Shown piece by piece: positions 27,707-35,794 of a stretch of DNA of 64,000 nt. The stretch's first letter is position 1. Each line of letters starts with the position of its first letter. Made by a program: the position numbers and the translations under genes. The stretch is taken from assembly GCF_000502875.1 (NCBI RefSeq), contig NZ_AYWX01000001.1, positions 727,672-791,671 of the forward strand, given 5' to 3'. The notes under the pieces are model-generated. The model ran no database searches and was not told where the DNA came from. It was given only the letters and a program-made list of their open reading frames with translations. The stretch is from Mesorhizobium sp. L2C084A000 (lineage in GTDB: Bacteria > Pseudomonadota > Alphaproteobacteria > Rhizobiales > Rhizobiaceae).

Positions 27707-28746
27707 AGCGGCCGCTCTACGTCGCCGGCGGCGGCGCCGTCACGCCCGCCGGGCTGAACGCGCGGCAAACGATCGCAGCCATTCGGGCGAGCCTTTCGGC
27801 CTTCGAGGAAATCACGCTCGCCGAACCGTTCGGAGTGCCACAGGTAGTCGCGCGCATACCCACTCACCGGCATCTGCGCCGCAACGAAGGCGAATGGCTG
27901 GTCAACATGGCCGCCCGCGCTATCAACGAAGCGCTCGGCGCGGGCGAGCCGGGGGTCGCGGCGGCCACCGCGCTGCTCATCACGACGCCGGAGAGCTTTC
28001 GCAACCATCCGGCTTTCGTTGATATTCCGGCGCGCGATTTCCTGGCCGCGGTTGTCGACGCAACAGGCCTGAGATTCCACCACGCCTCGTGCGTCATCGA
28101 CGGCGGCGCGGCGGCAAGTGTGGGACTGATAGAACGGGCGCTTGCACTGATGGAGGATCAAGGCGCCGCACAAGTGCTGCTCGGTGGCGTCGACAGCCTC
28201 GTCAACCACACCGACCTCGGCCGGCTCAGCCGGACCGGACGTTTACAGGGCGCGGACAACGCCCAAGGACTGGTTCCTGGCGAGGCGGCCGTCTTCGTGC
28301 GGCTGCTGCGGGAACCTGGCCGCGAGCCTGTCGTGGCCGCTATCCATGGCATCGGCATGGCCCAGGAGACGGACAGCATCCTTTCCGAGCGCTACAGCCA
28401 GGGCCGCGCCATGCTCGGCGCGCTGCGCGACGCCGTTTCGGGATCGGGACCATCGGAACCCGACATCGACTTCGTCGTCTCGAACGGCAATGGCGAGCGC
28501 TATCATGGCTGGGAGATGCTGATTGCCCGACCGCGCTTCTATCGCACGCACCGCACCCTGATGGCGACGGCCTATCCGGCGATGACGGTCGGCGACACCG
28601 GCGCGGCCAGCGGCGCGCTGGCGCTGATGCTGGCCGCCGACAGTCTTGTCCAGAATTATGCGCCGGGATCGATTGCCATGTGCGAAGTCGCATCCGAGAA
28701 CGGATTGCGCGCCGCCGCCGTCGTGGCGCGGGCGAACCGCCGATAG
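27703..28746 (+). CDS. beta-ketoacyl synthase-fold protein of the T6SS effector module
   Basis: A 347-residue thiolase/ketosynthase-fold protein. It has a Cys (Cys130) in HASCVIDGGAAASVGL at the place of the KAS nucleophile, a GLVPGEAAVFVRL segment, and a TVGDTGAASGALAL motif replacing the usual GHxxGAAG. The HGTGT motif appears as NGNGERYHGWEM. Active-site histidines therefore look altered. Such proteins accompany DUF4150/DUF2169 genes in T6SS loci; a structural or acylating role has not been shown to my knowledge. ATGA overlap with DUF2169. Its stop is 1 nt from the convergent gene. Confidence 0.8.
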   Translation: MKRPLYVAGGGAVTPAGLNARQTIAAIRASLSAFEEITLAEPFGVPQVVARIPTHRHLRRNEGEWLVNMAARAINEALGAGEPGVAAATALLITTPESFRNHPAFVDIPARDFLAAVVDATGLRFHHASCVIDGGAAASVGLIERALALMEDQGAAQVLLGGVDSLVNHTDLGRLSRTGRLQGADNAQGLVPGEAAVFVRLLREPGREPVVAAIHGIGMAQETDSILSERYSQGRAMLGALRDAVSGSGPSEPDIDFVVSNGNGERYHGWEMLIARPRFYRTHRTLMATAYPAMTVGDTGAASGALALMLAADSLVQNYAPGSIAMCEVASENGLRAAAVVARANRR

Positions 28747-28747
28747 A

Positions 28748-29911
28748 TTACATCCAGGCCGGGAACCGGCGCGTCCTGCGCCAATCGGTCAGCGGCGTAT
28801 CGGTTGCCGCGATGGCCGCGCGCAACGCGTCGAGCCGCAACCGGCGCATCGAATGGAAAGGCGTGCGGCCGCGCCCGCCCCGTCCCTCGTCCCACCAAGC
28901 AGCAACGCGATCGGCGACAGGCAACGGGCTGTGGTTCAGAGATTCAAACGCCTTCCCCAAATCGGCCGGGTCTATCGTGAACAGGTCGGTGTCGTTGAAA
29001 TCCACCTCGAACAGATCGCGCATCGCCAGCCCGGCGGCAAAGACAAGTTCCGGTTCGCGCATCTTCTCGATCAGCCAGGGCATCACCGACGGATCGCCAA
29101 ACAGGCCGATCGACGCCGTTGCCGCCACGCGTAGCAGGGGCTGGCCGAGGCGCGTCTGCAACCAACCTTTCGCGGCCTTGGGCGGCGTTGTCAGCAGGCG
29201 TATCTCGATCGCCGCCTCCGCTTGGTCCGTCTCCGTCAGCACGATCTTGTCGATCACTGGGTGCGCGGACCGCGCCTCACCAAGCAGGCAAGCGGCGAAG
29301 GCGGCCGCAAGACGTTCTCTCGCCGTCTCGCCATCAAGGCCAGCCAGGACTGCCGGAAGCAGGTCGCGCCGCCCGAGCCCACCGGCGAGCCGAACGGCGC
29401 GCCGGCGGACGTTCGCGTCGGAATGGCTGGCCAGATCATGCAGGCGCGGTCCCGGATCGACGCGGTGATGCCAGAGCGCAGACAGCCCAAGGCAGCGTAG
29501 TCGCGCATCGCTTGTGTCCAGCCATTGCGCCACGAAGGGACGCAGGTTATCGCGCGGCGTGCGCGCGATCGCAGCGGACAAGCTTGAAAAGCCGGCTTCA
29601 CCCACGCTTACGCCGGCGTCGATTGCGGAGGTTACCAGTTTGGCATCGCTCCAACGCATTGCCAGAGTGCCGAGCACGAAAAGTTCGCCTGGTTCGGCGT
29701 AGTCAGCAAAGCGCGCTTGAGCAGCTTCCCAACCGGCCTTGCCGGCTGCCATGAGCCCTTCAAGATTGGCTTCGAGACGCTGGTCTATGCGACCGATATC
29801 GGTTTCGTCGAGGATTGGACCGTCGATCTCCCGACGACGGCGCAGCCACAGGAAAGCCGCGTCCTCGGCATGCTGATCCACGATGGCGGCGATGGTCGCG
29901 ACGCGGTGCAT
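28748..29911 (-). CDS. TIGR02270-like HEAT-repeat protein
   Basis: A 387-residue helical protein matching, by memory, the TIGR02270 family found with T6SS genes. It opens with HRVATIAAIVDQHAEDAAFLWLRRR and contains several HEAT-like helical pairs with Arg/Leu-rich turns (LRCLGLSALWHH, VRRRAVRLAGGLGRRDLL, LRVAATASIGLFGD). Such scaffolds usually mediate protein binding. The start at 29911 is favoured by GAGG before the ATG; an upstream ATG at 29944 overlaps the neighbouring gene. It is last in the vgrG-DUF6484-HEAT minus-strand unit and abuts the convergent ketosynthase gene. Confidence 0.8.
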   Translation of the reverse strand: MHRVATIAAIVDQHAEDAAFLWLRRRREIDGPILDETDIGRIDQRLEANLEGLMAAGKAGWEAAQARFADYAEPGELFVLGTLAMRWSDAKLVTSAIDAGVSVGEAGFSSLSAAIARTPRDNLRPFVAQWLDTSDARLRCLGLSALWHHRVDPGPRLHDLASHSDANVRRRAVRLAGGLGRRDLLPAVLAGLDGETARERLAAAFAACLLGEARSAHPVIDKIVLTETDQAEAAIEIRLLTTPPKAAKGWLQTRLGQPLLRVAATASIGLFGDPSVMPWLIEKMREPELVFAAGLAMRDLFEVDFNDTDLFTIDPADLGKAFESLNHSPLPVADRVAAWWDEGRGGRGRTPFHSMRRLRLDALRAAIAATDTPLTDWRRTRRFPAWM

Positions 29912-29921
29912 AGGCAACGCC

Positions 29922-30344
29922 TCAATTGAGATGCACGGCCCCACCGCGAATACGGTTGGTCCCGCTGGCCTGGCTCGTCAACTGGCTGCCGCGAATGGTC
30001 ACGCGGCCATTCTTTTCCAGAATGATCGACGCCAGGCCGCAGCGCAGTTCTATGCGCTCGTCTCCGGTGATGACGACACGGTCGCCTTCGCGAGCGACTT
30101 TCAGCTCCCTGTTCTTGTGCGCCGGATCGACGATGCGTCCAACGACCAACGGCCGCGTTGGATCACCCTCCTCGAACAGAAGGGCCAGTTCTGAACCGAT
30201 CGCCGAAATGTCCAGTTCAGTCAGGCTGCGCGCCGCAATCGCCGTCTCGCGCGGATTGCCAACGAAGACAACAAGCGGTGCCCCGCCCTCGAAACCGATC
30301 AGCAGGCCGATCACGACGCCGTCGATACGATCCAGCACTTCCAT
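29922..30344 (-). CDS. DUF6484 protein
   Basis: A 140-residue soluble protein recognised as the DUF6484 type that sits between vgrG and TIGR02270 genes. It starts with RIDGVVIGLLIGFEGGAPLVVF, followed by AARSLTELDISAIGSELALLFE and a beta-rich end (ITGDERIELRCGLASIILEK, GRVTIRGSQLTSQASG). The closing segment resembles the last strands of the VgrG spike, which suggests a small beta-helix that could cap or extend the spike; this is inference. It starts 10 nt after vgrG. Confidence 0.75.
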   Translation of the reverse strand: MEVLDRIDGVVIGLLIGFEGGAPLVVFVGNPRETAIAARSLTELDISAIGSELALLFEEGDPTRPLVVGRIVDPAHKNRELKVAREGDRVVITGDERIELRCGLASIILEKNGRVTIRGSQLTSQASGTNRIRGGAVHLN

Positions 30345-30354
30345 GATGACGCCC

Positions 30355-32682
30355 TCAGTTGTTGTTGATGGTGCTTCCCTTGACGATCACGTCGCCGTCG
30401 GCCTTGACGGTAATCTTGCCGCTGCCCTTGAGCGTTATGTCCTTGCCGTCGGCAACAATGGTGCCGTCCTTTTTCATCGTGATCGACGCCGAGCCGCATT
30501 TGAGTGTGATCGAGTCACCCGCCTCGATCACCAGGTTCTTGCCGACCTTGATCGAGCTGTCGTCCGCAATCTGGATTCCGCTGCCCTTGCCGACCTTGAG
30601 CGCGTGCCCGCCTCCGACATCGGTTGCGTCGTCAGCGCCGATTTTTGCCGACCTGCCTTTGCCGATTTGCGACGACTGCGCGCCGCCGATGGCGAAACTC
30701 TGGTCCGCGCCGATTTTCACGCTCTGCGCGGCCGCGATTGTCCAATTGTCCGCCGCTCCGATGGTGTGAGTCTGTCCGGCCCCCACTGTCATCGAGCGCG
30801 ATGCGCCGATCTGATTCGTCTGGACGGCGCCAACGCTTCGGGTTTCCGCTGCGCCCACTGAATCCACTCGCGCCGCGCCCACGGTGATCGTCTGGATCAA
30901 CCCGACGGTCTGCGTGTGATTGGACCCGATCGTCTCCGTCGAGTTCGCGCCGATGCCGATCGTCTCGTTCGAGCCAACCGTAAGCGAGCGGTTGACGCCC
31001 ACCGTCTCGGTATCGTTCTTGCCGATGTCGGTTGTCTGGTCGACGCCGACCTTGACTGTCTTGTTGTTGCCGACGTCCTCGTCGAGGTTGTGGCCGACGG
31101 AATGCTTGGCGTCGTGGTCGATGCGGTCCGACTGATCGTGCTGCACCAGCTTGGTACGGTCATGCTTGATCAGAAGGTTGTGGTCCTTCTGCGCCTGGAA
31201 ATTGACCAGTTCGGAGCCGGCCTTGTCCTCGAACATCAGCTCGTTGTAGCCGCCGCCGCCGAGCGAGGAGTCCGACTTCCAGCCGGATTGCGTGGCACTC
31301 GCCGGCAGCCCGTAGGGCGGCATCTGCGAGGCATTGTAGACCCGGCCGGTGATGATCGGCAGGTCAGGGTCGCCTTCGATAAAGTCGACGATCACCTCCT
31401 GGCCGATGCGCGGTATCTGGATGAAGCCCCAGCCGCTGCCGGCCCAGGTCTGTGAGACCCGCACGAAACAGGAGCTGTTCTCGTCCTTCTTGCCCAGGCG
31501 ATCCCAGTGGAACTGCACCTTCACCCTGGCGTATTTGTCGGTGAATATTTCCTGGCCTGACGGACCGACCACGGTCGCCGTCTGCGGCCCACGCATGATC
31601 GGTCGGGGCGTGATCCGTGGCGGACGATAGGGCAAGGCGGTCGGCGCCACGCCCAGGATCACCTTGAAGTTCTCGCTGTCGACGTCGGCATGGCTTCTGT
31701 ATCCCGGATCGAACAGCCTGTATTCGGCGCTGACCACCAGATACTCCTGGTTCTGGTCCTCGCGCGGAAAGCCATCGAGCTTGAACGTACAGCCCGAAAA
31801 CAGGCCGCGCACGGTGCCGACCGCGGCGATACGCTGGTGGACGGCCTGGATCTCCTCGCGTCGGATCGCGGCCAGGTTGTCGCCCCGGCCGACTTCGAGA
31901 TGCGCGCCGGGCTGGCGGTAGTTTTCGCCGGCGGCCAGCTTGTGACTGAACGGCTGGGCCGACTTGGCCATAAGGTCGGCGCCCGGCTTCTTGAAATCAT
32001 AGTCGGTGTGGGCATAGGCGCCCGGACGCACCGAACTGCCCGGTATCCATTCGGTGATGTATTCGACATCGCGCCGGGAGCCCTGCCCTTCAAAATGATA
32101 AGGTACTTTCTCGTAGCCCGGCGCCGGCTTCAGCTTGCTCATCGCATCGGTCAGGACAAGCGTGTGTTTGCCCTCGTCATGCTCGAAAAAATACAGGATG
32201 CCTTCATGCTCGAGCAGCCGCTGGACGAAATCCAGATCGGTCTCGTCATATTGTACGCAGTATTCGCGCGGAGGGTAGGAACCCTGCAGACGCAGATCGA
32301 ACTCCGCCGTGCTGTATTTCTTGAAGACGTCCTTGACGATGTCGACGACGCTCTTGTTCTGGAAAATACGGCAATCGGTGGTGTTGCCGAGGAACCAGAG
32401 CCACGGCCTGACGACCGCTTCGTAGTAGGCCAGCCGGTCTTCTATGCGGGTCAGGCGAAACTCGGACACAAGACCGCTGAACCAACGTTTCGGATCGGAT
32501 TCGCCTTCCACCGAAACGACACCCCCCAGCATCTTCAGCGGATCGATATCGGGGCTGGGGCTGACGAACCCTACCGTATAGGCCAAACAACGGCTGATCT
32601 CATCGCGACCGACAAGATGCGTGAAGGTCAACAGCTCGGCGCCAACCGGTGTTTGCACAACCGTGGCACGTTCGTTCGGCAT
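30355..32682 (-). CDS. vgrG: VgrG spike protein (TssI)
   Basis: A 775-residue VgrG. The N-terminal gp27-like part has TFTHLVGRDEISRCLAYTV, LRLQGSYPPREYCVQYDETD and FVQRLLEHEGILYFFEH. The gp5 OB-fold carries ARVKVQFHWDRLGKKDENSS, VRVSQTWAGSGWGFIQIPR and QEVIVDFIEGDPDLPIITG. A long beta-helix of octapeptide repeats follows, then a DUF2345-like end (ITLKCGSASITMKKDG). No extra enzymatic domain is attached, so effectors must be carried by the PAAR-like partner. The start 32682 is set by AGGAGG 11 nt upstream. It heads a minus-strand unit with DUF6484 and the HEAT gene. Confidence 0.96.
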   Translation of the reverse strand: MPNERATVVQTPVGAELLTFTHLVGRDEISRCLAYTVGFVSPSPDIDPLKMLGGVVSVEGESDPKRWFSGLVSEFRLTRIEDRLAYYEAVVRPWLWFLGNTTDCRIFQNKSVVDIVKDVFKKYSTAEFDLRLQGSYPPREYCVQYDETDLDFVQRLLEHEGILYFFEHDEGKHTLVLTDAMSKLKPAPGYEKVPYHFEGQGSRRDVEYITEWIPGSSVRPGAYAHTDYDFKKPGADLMAKSAQPFSHKLAAGENYRQPGAHLEVGRGDNLAAIRREEIQAVHQRIAAVGTVRGLFSGCTFKLDGFPREDQNQEYLVVSAEYRLFDPGYRSHADVDSENFKVILGVAPTALPYRPPRITPRPIMRGPQTATVVGPSGQEIFTDKYARVKVQFHWDRLGKKDENSSCFVRVSQTWAGSGWGFIQIPRIGQEVIVDFIEGDPDLPIITGRVYNASQMPPYGLPASATQSGWKSDSSLGGGGYNELMFEDKAGSELVNFQAQKDHNLLIKHDRTKLVQHDQSDRIDHDAKHSVGHNLDEDVGNNKTVKVGVDQTTDIGKNDTETVGVNRSLTVGSNETIGIGANSTETIGSNHTQTVGLIQTITVGAARVDSVGAAETRSVGAVQTNQIGASRSMTVGAGQTHTIGAADNWTIAAAQSVKIGADQSFAIGGAQSSQIGKGRSAKIGADDATDVGGGHALKVGKGSGIQIADDSSIKVGKNLVIEAGDSITLKCGSASITMKKDGTIVADGKDITLKGSGKITVKADGDVIVKGSTINNN
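30583..31071 (-). repeat. coding repeat: about 20 octapeptide units of the VgrG beta-helix
   Basis: The encoded protein runs with period 8 in the form xT(V/I)GxNxT (for example ETVGVNRS, LTVGSNET, IGIGANST, ETIGSNHT), giving a 24-nt degenerate DNA repeat. The glycine register is kept for about 20 units, drifting to KIGADQS-type units near the tip. This is the VxGxxxxx octapeptide of the T4 gp5 needle. Confidence 0.85.
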
Positions 32683-32922
32683 GGGTCGTGCCCCTCCTGG
32701 ACGCGGCCGCCGGCAGTGGGTTTGAAGTTCCCGCATCCAGGAACTTTTTGGCCCGCCGCACCAGGCTATGTTGAGCCTACCACATGTTGTCCGGCCGACC
32801 AAAGAGATGCACAGCGGAAAAACCTTACCCTGCCGATGCATTGGCTCGAAACGCCGCTGTCCTGCTGGATGTGCAAACTGCTAGAATGTGGAGTATCGAT
32901 CAGCGTTCGACGGCGATCCTCG

Positions 32923-33969
32923 ATGTATATCAGTCTGCAAATCAACAATGTCGACGCCTTGCCTGCGGGCATCTCGACCAGTTACGCGGCGCGTGATCGC
33001 GGCTTCGAAATCGGACGCCAGGCTTGTGATTGGACCTTGCCGGACCCCGACAAGTTCATCTCCGGCCGGCATTGCGAGGTTCGCTACGAGGCAGGCGCTT
33101 TCTGGCTGCACGATGTCTCGCGCAACGGAACCTACATCAACGGATCGAGCCAGCGCATGACCGGCCCGCATCGGCTGAGCCATGGCGACCGGGTGCTGAT
33201 CGGCCGCCATGTCATCTTCGTATCGATCGACGACGAGCCCGCCACGACAGGCCATATCAGTTCGACACAACGAGAAATGCCGGCCGCGACAGGCCGGCCG
33301 CTCGAATTCGCCGCCGAGCCGTTCTTCACTCCTTCGGAGCAACATTCCGGGCAGCGGGTTCCGGCTCCGGCGTTCTCGTCGCAACCGCCTCTCCCCTCGA
33401 CCAGAGACGAAGTGCTGCGGGAAATCGCGATCGCGGCCGGCATCTCGCCGGAATTGCTTCAATCGCGCGATCCGCATGAAGTTGCCGCCGAAATCGGCAC
33501 GGTCCTGCGGACTGTGGTCGAGGAACTGACCATGCTTTTGAAAGCGCGCACGGCCGCGAAAATACTGGCCAAGAGCACACAACGGACGATGATCAGCGCC
33601 GCCGACAACAACCCCCTGAAGTTCGGCCCGGGAACCGACGACATCCTCGAAATCATGTTCGCCCGCCGCAGGGCCGGCTATCTGGATGCCAGGCGCAGCA
33701 TCAAAGATGCATTCCGCGATCTCAAGACGCACGAATTCGCCACCTATGCCGCCATGCAAGCTGCGCTGTCGCGGCTGCTCGACGATCTGTCGCCCGAGGC
33801 GATCGGAAAGAAACTCCCCCCGACATCGTTCTCGTCTAAGAAAAGCCAGGCCTGGGACGCTTTTGTCGCGACCTGGCGAACCATGGAGGAAGCCCACGAG
33901 AACGGCATGCTGGACATATTCCTGGCCTATTTCAGCGAGGCCTATGCCAAGGCCGACAAGCAGAAATAG
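32923..33969 (+). CDS. tagH2: T6SS FHA-domain protein TagH, copy 2
   Basis: A 348-residue FHA protein. The FHA domain occupies residues 1-110 (FEIGRQACDWTLPD, ISGRHCEVRY, NGTYINGSS). The shorter linker (110-180) is followed by the T6SS-FHA C-terminal domain with AADNNPLKFGPGTDDILEIM, equivalent to EVNPLKFLPTVDDAI of copy 1. Sequence identity to copy 1 is limited, so the pair is old. It is divergent from vgrG (240-nt gap without a recognisable promoter) and leads toward tssL2-tssM2-pppA-ppkA. It is a likely reader of PpkA phosphorylation. Confidence 0.9.
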   Translation: MYISLQINNVDALPAGISTSYAARDRGFEIGRQACDWTLPDPDKFISGRHCEVRYEAGAFWLHDVSRNGTYINGSSQRMTGPHRLSHGDRVLIGRHVIFVSIDDEPATTGHISSTQREMPAATGRPLEFAAEPFFTPSEQHSGQRVPAPAFSSQPPLPSTRDEVLREIAIAAGISPELLQSRDPHEVAAEIGTVLRTVVEELTMLLKARTAAKILAKSTQRTMISAADNNPLKFGPGTDDILEIMFARRRAGYLDARRSIKDAFRDLKTHEFATYAAMQAALSRLLDDLSPEAIGKKLPPTSFSSKKSQAWDAFVATWRTMEEAHENGMLDIFLAYFSEAYAKADKQK

Positions 33970-34272
33970 ACAGGCCCAAAGGGGGATGCGAGGCTGAAGT
34001 CGACGAAGAAAACCTCTTTGGTGCGCGGCATCCGGTTCCAATCGAGAGTTTGTGAGATTACGATCGCATACGACAATTCGCTAAGCGGCTAAGGCTGATC
34101 GACCTGGGGGTCTGCGGCAAATGTCATCTTTCGGCGGGATAGTAAGATATAGCCTACCTTCCTCCGGACACTGTCAGGGTCGGCAGGGGTTGCGTTTCCT
34201 TCACCTGACGAGAAACCGTTTTGCGCCTGTCTCACCCAGTCGCGGGCACACCGCCTGCACGGACGATCGTCC
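33970..34272. other. intergenic region before tssL2
   Basis: About 300 nt with no coding signal in either strand. It includes an AT-richer patch (GATAGTAAGATATAGCC near 34137-34153) that could hold the tssL2 promoter, but no box pair is convincing. Confidence 0.4.
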
Positions 34273-35772
34273 ATGAGTTCGAAGGACGATCCTTTCGGCC
34301 CGGCTGGCAAGACCGTCATTCGCGCCCCTCCACGGCGTGAGCGAAAACCGGCGCCGGTCCCTCAAGTGCCCGTCGCGGATGACGGGCAAACCTCGCAGAT
34401 CAAGGATTCGACCGTATTCGATCCCGGCATCGGCCGGCATACACCGCCGGGCTGGGCATCCGGGACAGTGATTTATCAAGGAGCCCCTTCCGCTTCGGCA
34501 GGAAGCGGCGCTTCCGAGGCAGCTCTACGGCAGGAGACCCTGCTCAATGTCACGGACAGTGTCAGATATTCCGCGGCAAACCCGATCCTTGCCGCGGCCG
34601 CACCATTGCTGATGCTGTTCGGCCAGTTCAGGCTTATCCCCGTCGAGAGACAAGCCGAGCCGTTGGCCGAACATGTCACTGAGGCGATCGATAGGTTCGA
34701 CAGGACAGTCGAGAAATCAGGTGTTGCCGAAGAGGATGCGCGGATTGCGAAATTCATCCTCTGCGAAACCGCCGACGATCTCGTCGGCAACCTGCCTTGG
34801 CCACAGAAAGATACTTGGGCGCAGCACAGCATGCTGTCGCAGTTCTTTCACGTCGAGCCCAGCGGCACAGGCTTCTTCGAAGCGCTGAACAAGGTCCTGG
34901 CCAGTCCCGAGGCACACTACGATCTGCTCGAACTGATGCATGTCTGCCTGTCGCTGGGGTTCGAGGGCCAGTACCGGGGCCTGACGCGCGAAGACAGCAA
35001 TCTCGAACGCGTTCGGCGCGACGTCTACGAAACGCTTCGCTATTTCAGGGCACGCGCGGACGCGGACATCTCGCCCCACTGGCAGGGCTTGGCGTCGACC
35101 ATGACGCAGCCGTCGACACGCCTGCCGCTCTGGGTCGTCGCGGCAGCCGTGTCGGCGCTGCTGACTGCTGCGTTCTTCGCACTGCGGGTCTTCATCACCA
35201 ACGAAGGCGACGCTGCCGCCGGTGAATTGCTGGCGCTCAACCCATCGACGCCGATTACCATCGAACGGGCCAGCGTGGCGCCGTTGGCGGAGCCGGCGAA
35301 AATCGTCCCACCCGTCGCCACAACCACGCAGATCGATCGCATCCGTTCGGCACTGGCCAAGGAAGTCGAAGGCGGCGGGCTGACCATCGGCACGAAGGGC
35401 GACTTCATCGTTGTGGAAATCAACAATCTCCTGCTGTTCCAGTCCGGCAGGGCCGAGGCGAAGCCGGAGTTCCAGCCCATTGCCGCAGATATCGCCGCGG
35501 CTCTGGAACCCGAGCGCGGACCGATCAGGATTGTCGGCCATACGGACAATGTGAAGCCGCGGAAATCGAGCCCATTCAAGTCCAACTTCGATCTCTCCGT
35601 CGCCAGAGCGAAGGCCGTCGAAGCAATGATGGCACCGAAGTTCAGTGATCCTTCGCGACTAACGGTGGACGGCAAGGGCGAGGACGAACCGATCGCCGAC
35701 AATGCGACGCCGGAAGGCCGCACCAAGAACCGCCGTGTCGATGTGATGATCGCCAAGGAGGAAACATTGTGA
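34273..35772 (+). CDS. tssL2: T6SS inner-membrane protein TssL with OmpA domain, copy 2
   Basis: A 499-residue second TssL. The N-terminus opens SSKDDPFGPAGKTVIR, like SRDDPFGLSDDRERTR in copy 1. The DotU domain follows (FILCETADDLVGNLPW, LLELMHVCLSLGFEGQYRG), then a transmembrane helix at about 284-306 (LWVVAAAVSALLTAAFFAL), then an OmpA-like domain (375-495) with IVGHTDNVKPRKS, NFDLSVARAKAVEAMM and TKNRRVDVMI. A full second DotU-OmpA protein in one T6SS locus is unusual. It is immediately upstream of a second TssM. Confidence 0.93.
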   Translation: MSSKDDPFGPAGKTVIRAPPRRERKPAPVPQVPVADDGQTSQIKDSTVFDPGIGRHTPPGWASGTVIYQGAPSASAGSGASEAALRQETLLNVTDSVRYSAANPILAAAAPLLMLFGQFRLIPVERQAEPLAEHVTEAIDRFDRTVEKSGVAEEDARIAKFILCETADDLVGNLPWPQKDTWAQHSMLSQFFHVEPSGTGFFEALNKVLASPEAHYDLLELMHVCLSLGFEGQYRGLTREDSNLERVRRDVYETLRYFRARADADISPHWQGLASTMTQPSTRLPLWVVAAAVSALLTAAFFALRVFITNEGDAAAGELLALNPSTPITIERASVAPLAEPAKIVPPVATTTQIDRIRSALAKEVEGGGLTIGTKGDFIVVEINNLLLFQSGRAEAKPEFQPIAADIAAALEPERGPIRIVGHTDNVKPRKSSPFKSNFDLSVARAKAVEAMMAPKFSDPSRLTVDGKGEDEPIADNATPEGRTKNRRVDVMIAKEETL

Positions 35773-35794
35773 GCACGGCCAGTCGGGAGCGGCC

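Noticed and set aside
30583..31071. CRISPR-like periodic DNA
   Set aside because: Period of 24 nt is in frame with the octapeptide repeat of VgrG and has no spacers.
31690..32922. N-terminal extension of tagH2 across the antisense of vgrG
   Set aside because: The sequence is the complement of vgrG; the FHA domain starts right after ATG 32923.
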